A stretch of DNA of 64,000 nucleotides, taken from the NCBI RefSeq assembly GCF_964340395.1, contig NC_135556.1:6930001-6994000 (forward strand), in the 5' to 3' direction. This document shows, one piece after another, positions 24,958-51,472 of this stretch. The notes beneath the pieces were generated by a model. That model searched no databases and was not told the origin of the DNA. It saw only the letters and a program-made list of their open reading frames with translations. The position numbers and the translations under genes were made by a program. This stretch comes from Glandiceps talaboti. Taxonomy: Eukaryota; Hemichordata; Enteropneusta; Spengelidae. Within the stretch, counting starts at the first letter, position 1, and the number at the start of each line of letters is the position of its first letter.

Positions 24958-25136
24958 CGCCACTGCACTGCAGTCATCGTCTGTTTGTTTATCCAGTTGT
25001 TGCTGACTTTACTCCACTTATACTTTGGCATGATGGGACAAATTTCAAAATGGCCTCACAGGTGTAAAGGTGAAATATTTTCGCTCACTTGTTCAATGGA
25101 TGTTTTCCATGCTCTAGTTAGCCGCATAACTTAACA
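24958..25136. promoter_or_regulatory. Putative bidirectional promoter, FANCF / SAM kinase
   Basis: FANCF's probable 5' non-coding exon ends at 24958 (GTGAGT donor on the minus strand) and the kinase ATG is at 25137 on the plus strand, so fewer than 180 bp hold both leaders and the shared start region. On the FANCF side there is an upstream ATG out of frame with the FANCF start. On the kinase side a short upstream frame (ATGGATGTTTTCCATGCTCTAG region, about 25096) precedes the start. No TATA box is obvious between them. Confidence 0.5.
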
Positions 25137-39790
<14,654 letters not shown>

Positions 39791-39958
39791 ATAGGAATAT
39801 GTGTCGATCAGCACCCAGACACACATGTACATCACATTCCCAGGGTCTGTGCCTTCATTTATGAAGTTAATCCATAACAAGAAGAACCAAACGATGATGT
39901 CTGGATCGTCAGTAACTTGATAAGAAAATAAGATTTATGTACATGTAGCTATATAAAG

Positions 39959-40040
39959 CCATGATGGTCAACTGACTTAAAACGTTTTGGTCGACAGGCT
40001 TGGAATGTGCAAGTTACAAGTTCGAGCCTTACCACTATCG
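39959..40040 (+). repeat. tRNA-like SINE head (tentative)
   Basis: A B-box-like AAGTTCGAGCC with a plausible upstream A-box-like GGTCAACTGAC at tRNA spacing, in the 3' non-coding part of the kinase gene. The stems are not clean, so a SINE relic is more likely than a working tRNA gene. Confidence 0.3.
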
Positions 40041-40375
40041 TTTGTTGAATTTCTAAATGACCAAAGTCTTAAGAAAACCCCATTAACTAAATGCTAATGA
40101 CACCAGAAGACGATATGTGATCAGTGGTCTCCCCAGGACAGATTGCAAGGATGGTGGCTAATTTGCATATTGATTTACATATACATAACATACTAATTTG
40201 CATATTGGTTTGCAAAGTGTCTTCAACACTGGAACAAATTCTGACATGTTTATTTTAACACATACACACATGTACATTGAGGATCAGCCATTTCTCTTCA
40301 TGTGAAAGTTACTGTATTATTATGATTTTGTCATTCAAAGATTACTAAAGTTCAAGGACGACAGAACACTTTTGA

Positions 40376-40552
40376 AGCACGATAGAAACCTACCAAACAT
40401 GGTGGCCTAGATGGCAAGAACGGTGTTTGCACCATGCTTTCTCTATAGTGGGGAGAACACAGCATGGTAGAAACCTGCTAAGCATGGTGGCCTAGATGGC
40501 AAGGATGGTGTTAGTACCATGCTTTCCCTATAGTAGGGAGAATGCTGTAATT
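40376..40552. repeat. Tandem duplication, about 85-bp unit
   Basis: Two direct copies of a unit containing CATGGTGGCCTAGATGGCAA, GGTGTT and ACCATGCTTTC[TC]CTATAGT, about 160 bp together, downstream of the kinase stop. Confidence 0.8.
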
Positions 40553-41639
40553 TAGTTGCTATTTGAGGCATGCATCAACGTTAACAGTATATCAGAGCAG
40601 TTAATCACTGTGTAATACATGTATCCATCTGAGGAGAAAAGCTTAATCCAAATTTCAGGAAATGTGAATGCTGTAGGCGTTTGGGATAAAAATGGGGTGG
40701 CAACTGTTTAGGGTAATTCATGGGACTGAATCCAGAAAAAATGCCTTCCAAGCAAAATTTTGAGAGATTTTACCCCTACATATTTGCATAAAATTGACAC
40801 ATTTTGGACTTTCTGCAAAAATTAGTTGGAAAGAAAAATCTTTAGGTTAAAAGGTTTTAGAAACCTCCAAAATTTGGGTAGTATCTGAAAATGTTTGATT
40901 GGAAGATATATTTATGGATTCAGCGGCATGAAATCACCCAAATAAAGTTGCTTGCCAACTTTACCACAGATTGCCTCTAGTACCATTTTCAAGCAACCTT
41001 ACCTGAAATCGAACGTAGACTTTTATGAACTCAGCTTTTGTCACTTGTGTCTTCTTTAGTTTGCCTAGCTGCAGCCAGCATGTACAGATATGCACAATAA
41101 ATGTATATGAAATCTACATACAAGTATTTCCAAAACACGATGATTTCAGGATAGAATTGAAATTTATGATGTTATGAATGAAAACCCATATATCCAGTTT
41201 TAAAACTGAATATGAAATTAGATCACTTAAAATTGTGTATTTCACATTAATAGCCCATTGATTCTAATGGTCTCAGGTTTAAAAAACTGGCTTCTTCAGT
41301 GCATAAAATAGAATTAATTTTCTACTTACCAAGTTCCTCTCTGAATAGTAAATATTTATATATGTATGAAAATTGTGCCAATTGAGTTAACTTATTGTTA
41401 TTGTCAATGACTGAATGTATATAAAGAGATATACTATGCACTATACCACTCCCCTTATTAAACTGTACATATATCTGCCACCCTTTGGGGTGCGTTTTCC
41501 AGCCCTTTGGTCTAAAATGGGGTGGGTTTTTTCGAGCTAAAGAGTCTGAAATGGGGTCCCCTCTGCAATATTTCCAATATTGATCAGTCTAAATTTGTTA
41601 AATTTTCCTTTACCAAATCATAACTGTCCTATTAATTGC

Positions 41640-41760
41640 CCCCAAAATGTTACCTCCTGAGGAGGTAACATTTTGTGATTACCATATTGGTTAGAATTTT
41701 GTGATTACCATATTTGGACATTACATAATTGCCCCCAATAAACACTAGCTTATTATTGGT
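41640..41760. repeat. Perfect palindrome and short direct repeat
   Basis: AAAATGTTACCTCCT, one G, then its exact inverse (about 41645-41675), followed by two copies of ATTTTGTGATTACCATAT and two of GGTTAGAATTTTGTGATT. Apart from the tandem duplication at 40376 and the tRNA-like stretch, I see no gene between 39.8 and 42.5 kb. Confidence 0.6.
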
Positions 41761-42496
41761 TAGAATTTTGTGATTGATTAACAAAGACATGATGTTAATG
41801 ACTGTGTGGGTGGCTGTGGTTGAATTTTAAATTTCATCTCATGCTTCTCATGCTCAGGACTAACTTCATTGAGCTCGATGTAAAGACAGCTTATGATTCA
41901 ATGATGGATAGCAGTAGACTACACCAAATATGGTGCTCCAATCCCTTTCTATGAGAGTGAAAGCCAAGAAAAGTCAGTGTTAAGCATTTTGACCCACAAC
42001 AAGCAAAATGCACTTTTCATAAGAGGGTACATTGCTCCTGAGATGTTAATTTCTTGACCAACATTTGTAAACTCTGCGGTGTGTGTGCATGTGTGTCTGT
42101 GTCTGTATCTGTATCTGTATCTGTATCTGTGTGTGTGTGTGTGTGCATGTGTGTCTGTGTCTGTATCTGTATCTGTGTTTGTTTGTTTGTGTGTGTGTGT
42201 GTGCGTGCATGTGCTAGTGTGTTTTGATCAGTGCTATGGTAACTAGAAGTCTATATAAATGTAACTTTTAATGCAGTTCGAGTTTTAAGCTTAGATTTGT
42301 CTACTTTAAGAAAAGTAACTTACGCCAACTGTACAATGCCACACAACTGGTCACTGTAAATATTTAATTTTTAGAGTTTAATAAAAATCCTAAGTCACTT
42401 CTATAATGATAGTATACTATTTCATGTACTTTATACTGTGAAAGAAGTACTCGAAAGTGTTGTTGTTCCTTTCTTTGGTTTCAGTACCACTGAATT

Positions 42497-42823
42497 AAAG
42501 GCCCTAGACTCTCTCATCGTCCTCTGAGCATCACACTGCTAAAAGGGCAGTTTTGTATGTACCGATATCTACTGCATAATTGTTCGGTGGGCCCTCATCT
42601 CAACTACATAGGCTAATCATTTGTTGACTTGTTAATGTGATGCCCGAGGTGTTGTAATAACACCGAGTCGCAGCAACATGTCAATAAATATGATTAGCCT
42701 GGGTAGTCGATGAGGGCCCACAGTACAAGGGTATTTTAGTACAATTATTTGGTAGATGTTGGTACATACAAAATAGCTATGCTACTGAGGACTGATGAGA
42801 GGGGGTCTATAAAGGCCCATGTG
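42497..42823. repeat. Foldback element, GGGCCC inner ends
   Basis: An outer pair (GGCCCTAGACTCTCTCATCG at the left, inverted near 42795-42823) and an inner pair (GTGGGCCCTCATC at about 42588, inverted near 42707-42721, together with GGCTAATCAT / ATGATTAGCC). About 325 bp and non-coding. Confidence 0.6.
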
Positions 42824-42841
42824 TATATATGTCTTCATGTG

Positions 42842-43280
42842 TTACACAGGGTGCTGGTGAAGCCTCATCTCAAATACAGAATCAAGGTGTTTGTGTTATA
42901 TGAAGCAAATTGAAATAGAATTAAGAACCAACAGAGAAGGGCAACTAAACAAGTGCTGGGTCTGTCGAAATAGTGTTACCCAAAAATATCTCGACTGCTC
43001 AAGATTCCTTTTATTTAGTTTATAATGTATAAGTGGAGTTATGATTGAAATGTTCAAAATATTAAAACAGACTATTATATATGACCCACAAGTTTCAAAT
43101 TTCTGACTTGAGTACTACTATTCATCAAGATTTGTAAAACATTTTGTAATCTGAAGCTAAGAAATTATTAATTTATAAATAGATCAGTTGAGATATGGAA
43201 CAAATTGCTTATTGTTATCATCAACAGATATTTGAAAGTCATCTAGATAAACGGGGGTGACCAACCCTTATATATTATGA
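42842..43280 (+). mobile_element. Second decayed LINE reverse-transcriptase C-terminus
   Basis: Fragments in more than one frame read VLVKPHLKYRI, QQRRATKQVLGLSK, YPKISRLLKIPF and SVEIWNKLL, the usual block order at the 3' end of CR1/L2-like reverse transcriptases. Many stops are present. Confidence 0.6.
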
Positions 43281-43596
43281 TACATGTAATAAGGAAATTC
43301 CTATTGACATTTCACTTTATACAGACTGTAGTACACAGGAACCTTAAACAAAAGGAAGTATGTGTACTTCAAAGAACAAAAAAATACCTATGTCGGAGGT
43401 TTATGTGTGTGTGTGTGTGTGGGGGGGGGGGTGCACGGTAACCCCCTCTGGCCCATGGACTATATCCATTAAAAATAAGTACACATACTTCGTTACGCTC
43501 AATATCAAGATTGAGAAACACGAAGTAGCAAATGATGAAGGAAGAAAAACTTCGGCAATCAACACACATCACTAATGTAATGGCTCATTTTCTTGT

Positions 43597-43815
43597 TTAG
43601 GAATTCGGTCCTCTGGTTTGTGTCTGTCTCTCAATAAACGGTATAAGTCTCTTACAGGTGAGTACTATGAAAATGAAAGTTGTCATTATTGAAATGGACA
43701 ACGTGAGAAATGTAAGAAAAGTAGGGCCAAATTCAGCAAAGAAATTACTGACATTGATCGGTCCAAGAAGTCGTGCAGAACTTCCCATTGATGTCAGAAA
43801 GCCCATGTAAACACC
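43597..43815 (-). CDS. MFSD8-like terminal exon, orphan or alternative
   Basis: One exon of 72 codons plus stop, with a good acceptor (TTTGTTACAG) before it on the minus strand. It starts Gly-Val-Tyr-Met-Gly-Phe-Leu, closer to human MFSD8 (GVYMGWL) than the exon at 57971-58192 (GLFMGFL). It keeps SSARLLGP, two hydrophobic segments and KRLIPF. Its phase (0) fits the donor of the MFSD8 exon at 58506-58717. No other MFSD8-like exon was found between 43.8 and 57.9 kb. It may be an alternative last exon 14 kb downstream of the first, or the remnant of a tandem duplicate. The frame is open, so decay is not evident. Confidence 0.6.
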   Translation of the reverse strand, partial: GVYMGFLTSMGSSARLLGPINVSNFFAEFGPTFLTFLTLSISIMTTFIFIVLTCKRLIPFIERQTQTRGPNS

Positions 43816-43863
43816 CTGTAACAAATAAAGAACAGCAAATGAGTTGGTAATTACATGTACATG

Positions 43864-44003
43864 TTATTCCAAAATATTTTTCTTCGTTCAGCCAAGGAAA
43901 ACACTGGTGACCTAAGGGTTCCTTGTTACTACAAGTTGATAGAGGAGTAGCGACAACCCTTATGTCATAAGTATTTTCTGGCTAAATGGAGAAATATATT
44001 GAA
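43864..44003. repeat. MITE-like element, CAATATTTTTC family (copy 4)
   Basis: TTATTCCAAAATATTTTTCT at the left. The right end (GGCTAAATGGAGAAATATATT) is degraded and runs into (AC)n. Confidence 0.5.
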
Positions 44004-44170
44004 AACACACACACGCACACACACACACACACATACAGACAAACACACGCACACGGGCATGTCTCACTGGGGAGAATATGCAGAACACAACTTAACCAGA
44101 AGAATTAGGAAGTCATAAGTTGTAACCACACACACACACATTATAAATATGTGTATATATATACATGTAC

Positions 44171-44204
<34 letters not shown>

Positions 44205-44342
44205 GTTTTGGTAGTACTGGAACTCTTTCTTGGTTGTAACTCGGAGTTTCACGCATAGTGCGATCATCAGAGTTGTCTGATGATCGCACTATGCGTGAAA
44301 CTCCGAGTTACAACCAAGAAAGAGTTCCAGTACTACCAAAAC
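44205..44342. repeat. Perfect 66-bp inverted repeat with 6-base loop
   Basis: Arms 44205-44270 and 44277-44342 are exact reverse complements around AGTTGT. Each arm is part of the 130-bp TA-associated module, and the right copy continues to 44404. (TA)n and (CA)n adjoin the left arm. Recent formation, gene conversion or an assembly artefact are all possible. Confidence 0.85.
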
Positions 44343-44630
44343 TATTACGCTCTGCCACTGCGGTATAGAGCACTGTCTTAGCAGATTGATACTCACCGAG
44401 TATCAATCGATTATTGATATTAGAAAGAAATACAAAGTTGTGATTTTCTATCAAATATGTGTCTTTTTCGTCGGCAGGCAAAAACATTAAGCAAACTAAT
44501 GAAGTCAGTGGGCCATAAATAGTAGCTTACACACCGTCTCACAACATACAGTATATGAATTCATGGTTGAATGGAAATGATTCTCTCTAATCTTGCCAAA
44601 AAACAACCATATTATCATAGTTGGATAGCG

Positions 44631-44669
<39 letters not shown>
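44631..44669. repeat. (GT)n microsatellite
   Basis: About 19 GT units. Confidence 0.9.
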
Positions 44670-44671
<2 letters not shown>

Positions 44672-45359
44672 CAACTTCAAGTCAAAAACCACTGGACTGG
44701 ACCGATTGCCATGATATTTGGTGATTTGGTGGGCATATTACCTTAGGTGTCTAGTTGGGAAATTGTTGAAATCAAAGTGATCTTACCACTGCACTGGTGT
44801 GTGATTTGGGTAAAAAAATATGATTTTTGGTCAAAAATCTTTAACTCCAAAACTGCTCAGCAGATCGATCTGAAATTTGGTTGGAACGTTCTTAGAGATG
44901 TTTAGATTAAGAATTGTTCATGACATGATGATCCCATCAATGATATACAATTTAGGTATTTACTTTGTACCTTTCATTAATACCAATATTTCCATTTCTA
45001 GTCAGCAGAGAAAGCACCTGCCATAGATACTGAGTACAAGGAAGTTGGATGAAAGAGTTGTTACGGTAAGAAAAAGATACCTAATGAATTCTTGGCAGAT
45101 TACTACAAGAAGGAATAGTTTCAGCTGCAAACACAAGAGAGGGCTTAAAAAGAAGGTAAGTTGACCTGAGTGAACACTATTGAGAAATTGTGGAAATTCA
45201 TTTTTCAAAATTTGTGAAAACAAATAGATGGAAGGTTATGGGCATAAGCTATTTAAATTTGGAAATATTTGCACTGCTTTCCACTGAAAAAAAAGTTGAA
45301 TTGTAATTCAATTTCATTTACCCATAAAACATGTAGAAAGAAAGGGGGCTTAATAATGT

Positions 45360-46075
45360 TACCTATTCGGCCACAGGAAGTATTTTACACTGATAATTAC
45401 AGATTGATTACATAAGTAGACTGGCCACATACTAGGAGTTTATCATGAAATGATTGCTTTGTCCTCATTTTACACTGATAATTTCAGACTGATTACATCA
45501 CTAGACTATGAAATGTTTCCTTTGTCCTCATTTTACACTGGATAATTACAGATTATACTGGCCACATACTAGGGGTTTATCATGAAATGATTGCTTTGTC
45601 CTCATTTTACACTGATAAAGGATAAATTAATGATCATAGCAGACAAGCAAAATTTTGCACTTGCATAAAACACTTTATGTACCGTTTTTTTTGTACATGA
45701 AGCAAACATTTCAGTTTCTGTTAAGTTGGTTTGTGTTTTAAAAACTCATATTTACCAAAACATTTACATGAAAATAAGATTTTAGTTTCTGTTGTTGTTT
45801 TGTGTTTTACAAACTCTTGTTGTTTTGATGACATGTCAGTTTGACAAACTCAGTATTTACCAAAACAATTACATATACATAAGATTGTAATGTCTGTTCC
45901 TGTTTTGTGTTTTACAAACATTTACATAAGCATAATATTGTAGTTTCTGTTATTGTTGTGCTGACATGTCAGTTAGACAGACTCAGTACTTTCCAAAACA
46001 TTGCATGAAGCTAAGATTTCTTTACCTGTGATAGCTTTGTGGACATAATGTCAGTTTGTCAAGCTCGGTATTTAC
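45360..46075. repeat. Two adjoining tandem-repeat arrays
   Basis: From 45360 to about 45616, three units share ATTTTACACTGATAATTACAG, ATCATGAAATG and TTTGTCCTC. From about 45690 to 46075, diverged units share TTTACCAAAACATTTACAT, AAGATTTTAGTTTCTGTT and TGACATGTCAGTTTGACA. No gene is visible. Confidence 0.7.
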
Positions 46076-46805
46076 CAAAACTGATATATTTCATTAGTGA
46101 GGACATTTGCCAACCCTTTTGTGTTGCAACATTATTTCAAGTAATTTCATGTATGCAAAAGAACTCGGTCATACTAGTGTTTATTTATCTATTTATTATC
46201 TATTATTTATTTAGAGATACATGTAACTTTTATTGGTTTCATGTAAGTTTTGATGCCACTATTACGTAAACATATTTATAAAACCTTGAGTACCAAGCCA
46301 GTACTTGTTCGAACTTGAACTTGCCGTCCAAGTTGACATGTCAGCATATCAGTTTTTATGCACTTCTTCATGTGCAATTTTCAGCTCCCGAAAGCCTGTT
46401 TCATGATTAACATTCCAAAGAGAGATATTCTATAAGGTTTATTTTGTGTTTTTGTTAATTGTTCCTGTACCAGTAATAAATATATATTTTTCTCTGTATA
46501 CAAAGTGTAATTAGTCATTAATTGGTCTGTCAACCACACACGGAAGACACATTCATGCACAGTGATAAATGACACTATTCAACCTTAGTCTATTGCATGT
46601 TTTTAAACTAATAACATTTATTTAATCGTCTTTCTCTCAGGTCCCAAAACAGACTAACAATACAAAAATGTTAACAAACCTTGCATCACACATTAGCTCA
46701 ATCAGGGTGTATGCTATGCTGAGACGTCTTTTACCAGTCATATATTTTGAAAACTTACATGAGCTTTCAGTGTGCTCTTGGTGTTTTCACAATATAATAT
46801 ATATA

Positions 46806-46977
46806 CAGTAAAACCTGTCGAAACCAAATCCTGTCTAAACTGGAACACTGTCCATACCGAAGTTATTTTAGTCCCTTGCCAATAGAAACAATGTAACATA
46901 AACCTCTATAAACCAAACACCTCTCTAAACAAAACTTTTTCAGTCCCATGGGTGTTCGGTTTAGACAGGTTTTACTG
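46806..46977. mobile_element. pogo/Tigger-type MITE
   Basis: CAGTAAAACCTGTC at the left is exactly inverted (GACAGGTTTTACTG) at the right, flanked on both sides by TA, the target duplication of this superfamily. The interior repeats TCTAAAC and CGGTTTAGAC motifs. 172 bp and non-coding. Confidence 0.8.
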
Positions 46978-47070
46978 TATCTACATTTTCAATTTTGGTT
47001 GGGTGTGATACAAGCCGTTGTCATGCAAAACACATAAACCCCTCCAATTATACCCTTTACAGGGTTTAGT

Positions 47071-50000
47071 TCAGTCCAAGTTTCCATCTTCTTCAAGTTT
47101 TGCCAACTGTTCAGCTGCTTTTAGTACAATGAAGTTCTCGAGTTCCTTATAGAATTCTATCAGTTTTTTCTTTTTTAGCCATTTTGATAGTGTTAAATGT
47201 CTCTGAAATTTCATATTTTGAATCACTATTACAAACTTTCTCAACAGCTGCTTCAACAAGTTTTACCAGTTGCATTTTTGTTTTGTTTTCAAGCAATTCA
47301 CTCTGTTTCCGTTCCTCAACTGTGACGTAGACAGGAGTTAATTCATGGCGAACACTGGTTTTTGAAGCACCACCTAAGACTACTTTATCAAGCACCATTT
47401 TCTGATTTTCTTCACAAGTTGCTGTGATATCTTTTAGGCCCTTGTCAAGTTTTTTCCACCCACACCAACATGGGCTCTTTCTTCTTCTGGCGTCATGAGA
47501 GAGTTGAAAAAGCAGGATGACTACAGATGAAGACAGATATTGATTGCAAGTAAAGCGTGTGTTGATCCGGCACATTTCCTGTACCAGGGCTCCATGTGTT
47601 AAAATGGGTGATGACCTTATCTGATAGGTGACGCTCTTATTCTTATACAATTCTTGAGAAATGTGCGATATTTTATTGTATTGAAATTGATTTATGACAG
47701 AGACACAGTTAACTTCTAATCTCAACAAGATGAATCTACAAACACGAAGAAACAATCAACAGCAAGACTTAAAAGTTATACAATCATTGATACTACTATT
47801 GTTTCCATGAAAGGTCATCAGGTGACCAAATTACACTTGACTTACACAGAGCCCTTCCAATTTGACTCCGAGAATTAAAATTTAGATGTGATGTTGGATT
47901 GCTGAAAATGTCTTTTACTGGCTAACAGAACTTAAAAGAGAAATATATGACAAAATGAACCTTACTTATCCTTCCCTGATGTTCAGAAAGTTTCAGTGAA
48001 TAAGAAAACATGCTTATTTTTCTTTACGAAGTTTAATACGCCAAGCAGTCACCACTTTGTTCAATCGTGATGGATTACTTGAACTTGATTTTGATTCCAC
48101 TTTCAGAATGGCCTCCATTTTCCTTCTAATCTACAATTTGAGAGAAATGATATTGGACCATAAATAACATCTTTCCAGTGTGTTGCTGTCGTCATATTTG
48201 TCAGCCATCGGTGACAAAGTACTGGATTAAACAATTATTGCCTTTCTCTTCTATCAGTCGATAATTACTAGGGGCTGCATTTTTAATTAACCACCTTATT
48301 CAACATGTAACCTATCCCTCTACTCCTTAAGACAGGAAGGGAACTGACAAAAAAGGGAAAGCAAAATCAAGGGTTACTGCTGTCAGATTATCCAAGTTCC
48401 TGAAATTAAAGTGCGCATCCACTGATATGCGAACATGGCCCCAGCTGACCACCGTTTAGAGGCTTTATTGGTTTCTTCAAGGCGGGCATCCATGTCCTCT
48501 CCATGATATAAACTTCCTGAAACAGATACACTTTTGTTTGCCTCCAAAAATGACAGGAGTTCGTCTGGCATCATTGCTCTGTTGGCCCTGGGGATTATAG
48601 AGTAAAACTACTATCACTGATGAAGTCATACTGACACAATAACGGCACCATATTCAAACTACAGAAATGCATGTACTATATGGTTTGAGGTAATTTAGCA
48701 AAGGTACCTGAGGGTATTCTGAGAAGTAAACAGTCCAAAGTGACCAACAAACTACCTATCAATGCTGACAATGTCAATTCAGTAACAACAAGTCATTGTC
48801 AAAGACATTGTACCTTCTGGCTCAACCTCTTTTTTCGGGAAGCTGTTGAATCCTGTTTAGACTGCAACACTTATTGTTTGTGATGGCTGCTTGCAGTTTC
48901 TTCTTCTTTCTTGCATTTTCTTGTCAGTATACACCCCCCCCCCCCGACCTAATCATCAACAGTTACAGCTACTGTCCCTTTACATAGGAAATAAATTGAG
49001 ATTTAGTGTTATGTACCTGTTGTATAGGTCCAGGAGTTGGTATTTGGAATCTTTGCTTCTGCTCCAAAGAGGAGCAAACACTAGGGATGCTCGAGATATG
49101 AGGTCTGCCCTGTTCAGTCGGACTCCCATTCTGTACACCAAAGTGGCACCTGCATACCTGTACGTTTGCTCAAACATGTAAGTGTAGTTTGAATCCTTAG
49201 CTTCAGAACCAAAGTGGATGAAATCATTCACTGATGCTGACTGCTTTTTCGATAAACAATCTCGAACATAGGGCACCAATAGCTCCCTGATGTTACCATG
49301 GACGGCCACATTCAGCAACTGCCATGCAATATGGTGATCTCCAAATTGCATATACTGTTGAGCTCTCTCTGATGTAAAGCCCATTTCAAAGGCCAAGTCA
49401 GACATAAATACCCCCAGTTCACAGGAAGGAAATTCCTAACCATGTTCATTTCTATATGCAGTTTGCCTGGGCAGAGTAAAACCCAATCAAACTCAAGACA
49501 TGGCTTTGGAAGGGGACAGTGTTGAAGATCTGTCTTAACATGTTTTTCATATGCTGCCATACCAGTCAGTGTTTTTGAACAAAGTCCACAGTGGAAAGAC
49601 TCAGCAATTAACTTACGAGCAATCATGTATGGTAGACCATCCACAGTAACTTTCAACCAGCACCGTTTCCCGTCTTTGAGGATCGAGTCATTTGATCCAC
49701 TTCTGGAAACATTTCCTGCTTCCCCAATACTAAGTAAAACTTCTGTCACTGTTTTGTATGAGTTTGGATTGACAAAGACAGGTTCACCACAGAAAACTTG
49801 TACTGGGTGCCCTGGATGGCTGGACTGTAGGTGGCTGTAGTTGGCAGCTACATCATCAGCAGCTGCTTCAACATTTGCTTCTTCCCCACTTTCAGAGATG
49901 GTTATGATAAATGATTTCATTCTGGAATTTTCCTTCGGTGTTCGGATAAGCATTGTTCCGAGGGATTCCTTGCCTACTACTACTATACAGTAACACAGAG

Positions 50001-51472
50001 ATTAAAAATCTGTTATGATTGATGCATGCGCAGCATGTATATATGTTCTTTCCATCCAAAGTCTGTAAAATTCTCTAAATATTTGTGAACATGCACTGTT
50101 CCAACAGTACTTTTTCCCCTCTACATTGCTTACAAGCGTTAGTTTGAATATCTCTCTTTCCCCCTGTCCTGTTTCATCACTGTGTTTTTTGTAACTAATT
50201 ACTGTAAAAACAAATAACTGTTAGAACAGGTCTAATCTTGATCATGTTTACCATATGAACTGTGTCCCCTGTATGACAAACCATGTCATTGAATTTATAT
50301 ACATCTACCACAGGTGATATGCAATCATAGTTTACTGTTAAATCAGTGAATGTTACTCAGGCTAGTGTTCCAAGTATGGTGTGAACACAGGTTTCACCAA
50401 GTATTTATATGTACCTTGTGTATTCCAAAACAAGAATAAAAAATATAAAAAGTCATACCTTGGAGCTAAGTTTGATTTTAATTGAAGTCCTCCACTTCCC
50501 ATGATTGAGTAACAGATGCTGGTAAGGATAGAAACTCATGGTTTTCCACCTGCTTTCACCTCGTACTGCTTCTGTACTATCTGGTCATTTTCAAAGGCAA
50601 TAGACAGATCACCAGCAGGTAGTTGGATGGGTTGATTACTCATTGAACCGAGCCATTTCCTAAATGTGAACCAACTGCCACTTGGGCTAAGCTTACTTAT
50701 GATTGATATAACCATGGTACTCCCTGTCAAAGCATATAGCAGCAATGATACAAGGAATGAAAATGGAGCCATCATTCCTGGGCAAACAATTCGATACAGC
50801 TGTTCTACAGCCATCATTTTTGTTGTCATAGTAACACCTACTCTGGAACCAGTCTCAAGTCCTTCGATAACATTTCTGATCATTGGATTCCTTAGACTGT
50901 AGTATGTTTCTGGGTTGAATTGTACACAGTTAGAGATGTCTTTGTAGGTTTGGTCAAATGAGGAGAAGTCTCGGATTATTTCCCTAGTTTCAATATGAAA
51001 AATGTTTTTGGTGATCTTCTGCTTCTGTGGGTATTGTTACTGATGGGGGTGTCTGAGTTTCTGTACTTACTAACATGGTCGTACATTTGTGACATTGGCA
51101 TGGCTCACTAGCACTGCTAGCAACAGCATAGGTATGATTTTCATTTTTGGTCCCAGAGAAACAGAGCACACATGTATGATCATTAGGATCATAACTTTTC
51201 ATTACTTTGTCAGTTTTGTACTTTTTATTCTTTTCCATGCATGATTTATGGTAATCCAAAGTTCTCCTGCATATGTTACATCCATTGAGGGGGATGTTCT
51301 TCTTCTCTTTGTCTCTTGTGACATCAACATTCCATGTATTTTTAATTACAGGTATATAGTCACACACATAGCGTGCCCTGGTGATGTCAGTAATTGTTGG
51401 GGAACATATCCTGCACACAGTTGACAATGCATAGATGTGACCAGTAACTTCTTCATCTAACTCTGTTAGCAT
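47071..51472 (-). pseudogene. Broken multi-exon gene of an uncharacterised invertebrate family
   Basis: Blocks in order on the minus strand: 51472-51071 and 51024-50990 continuing to about 50540; 49972-49413; 49405-49017; 48578-48383; 48137-48020; and up to 47755-47071. The first block has CRIC, then NVDVTRD...CNIC and CVLC, which resembles the RAG1 N-terminal zinc region, although the RAG1 His of the HP pair is Ile here. Later blocks carry KWLGSM, AFENDQIV, VDGLPYMIARKLI, a C-x2-C...H finger, FDWVLLCPGKLHIEMNM, GDHHIAWQLL, MPDELLSFL and GEDMDARLEETNK. I recall this block order from many uncharacterised cnidarian and molluscan proteins. Reading frames shift at about 49410 (G run), 48405 and 47170 (A run). 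The best call is a domesticated or transposon-derived gene, now broken or mis-assembled. DNA metabolism is only a guess. Confidence 0.55.
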
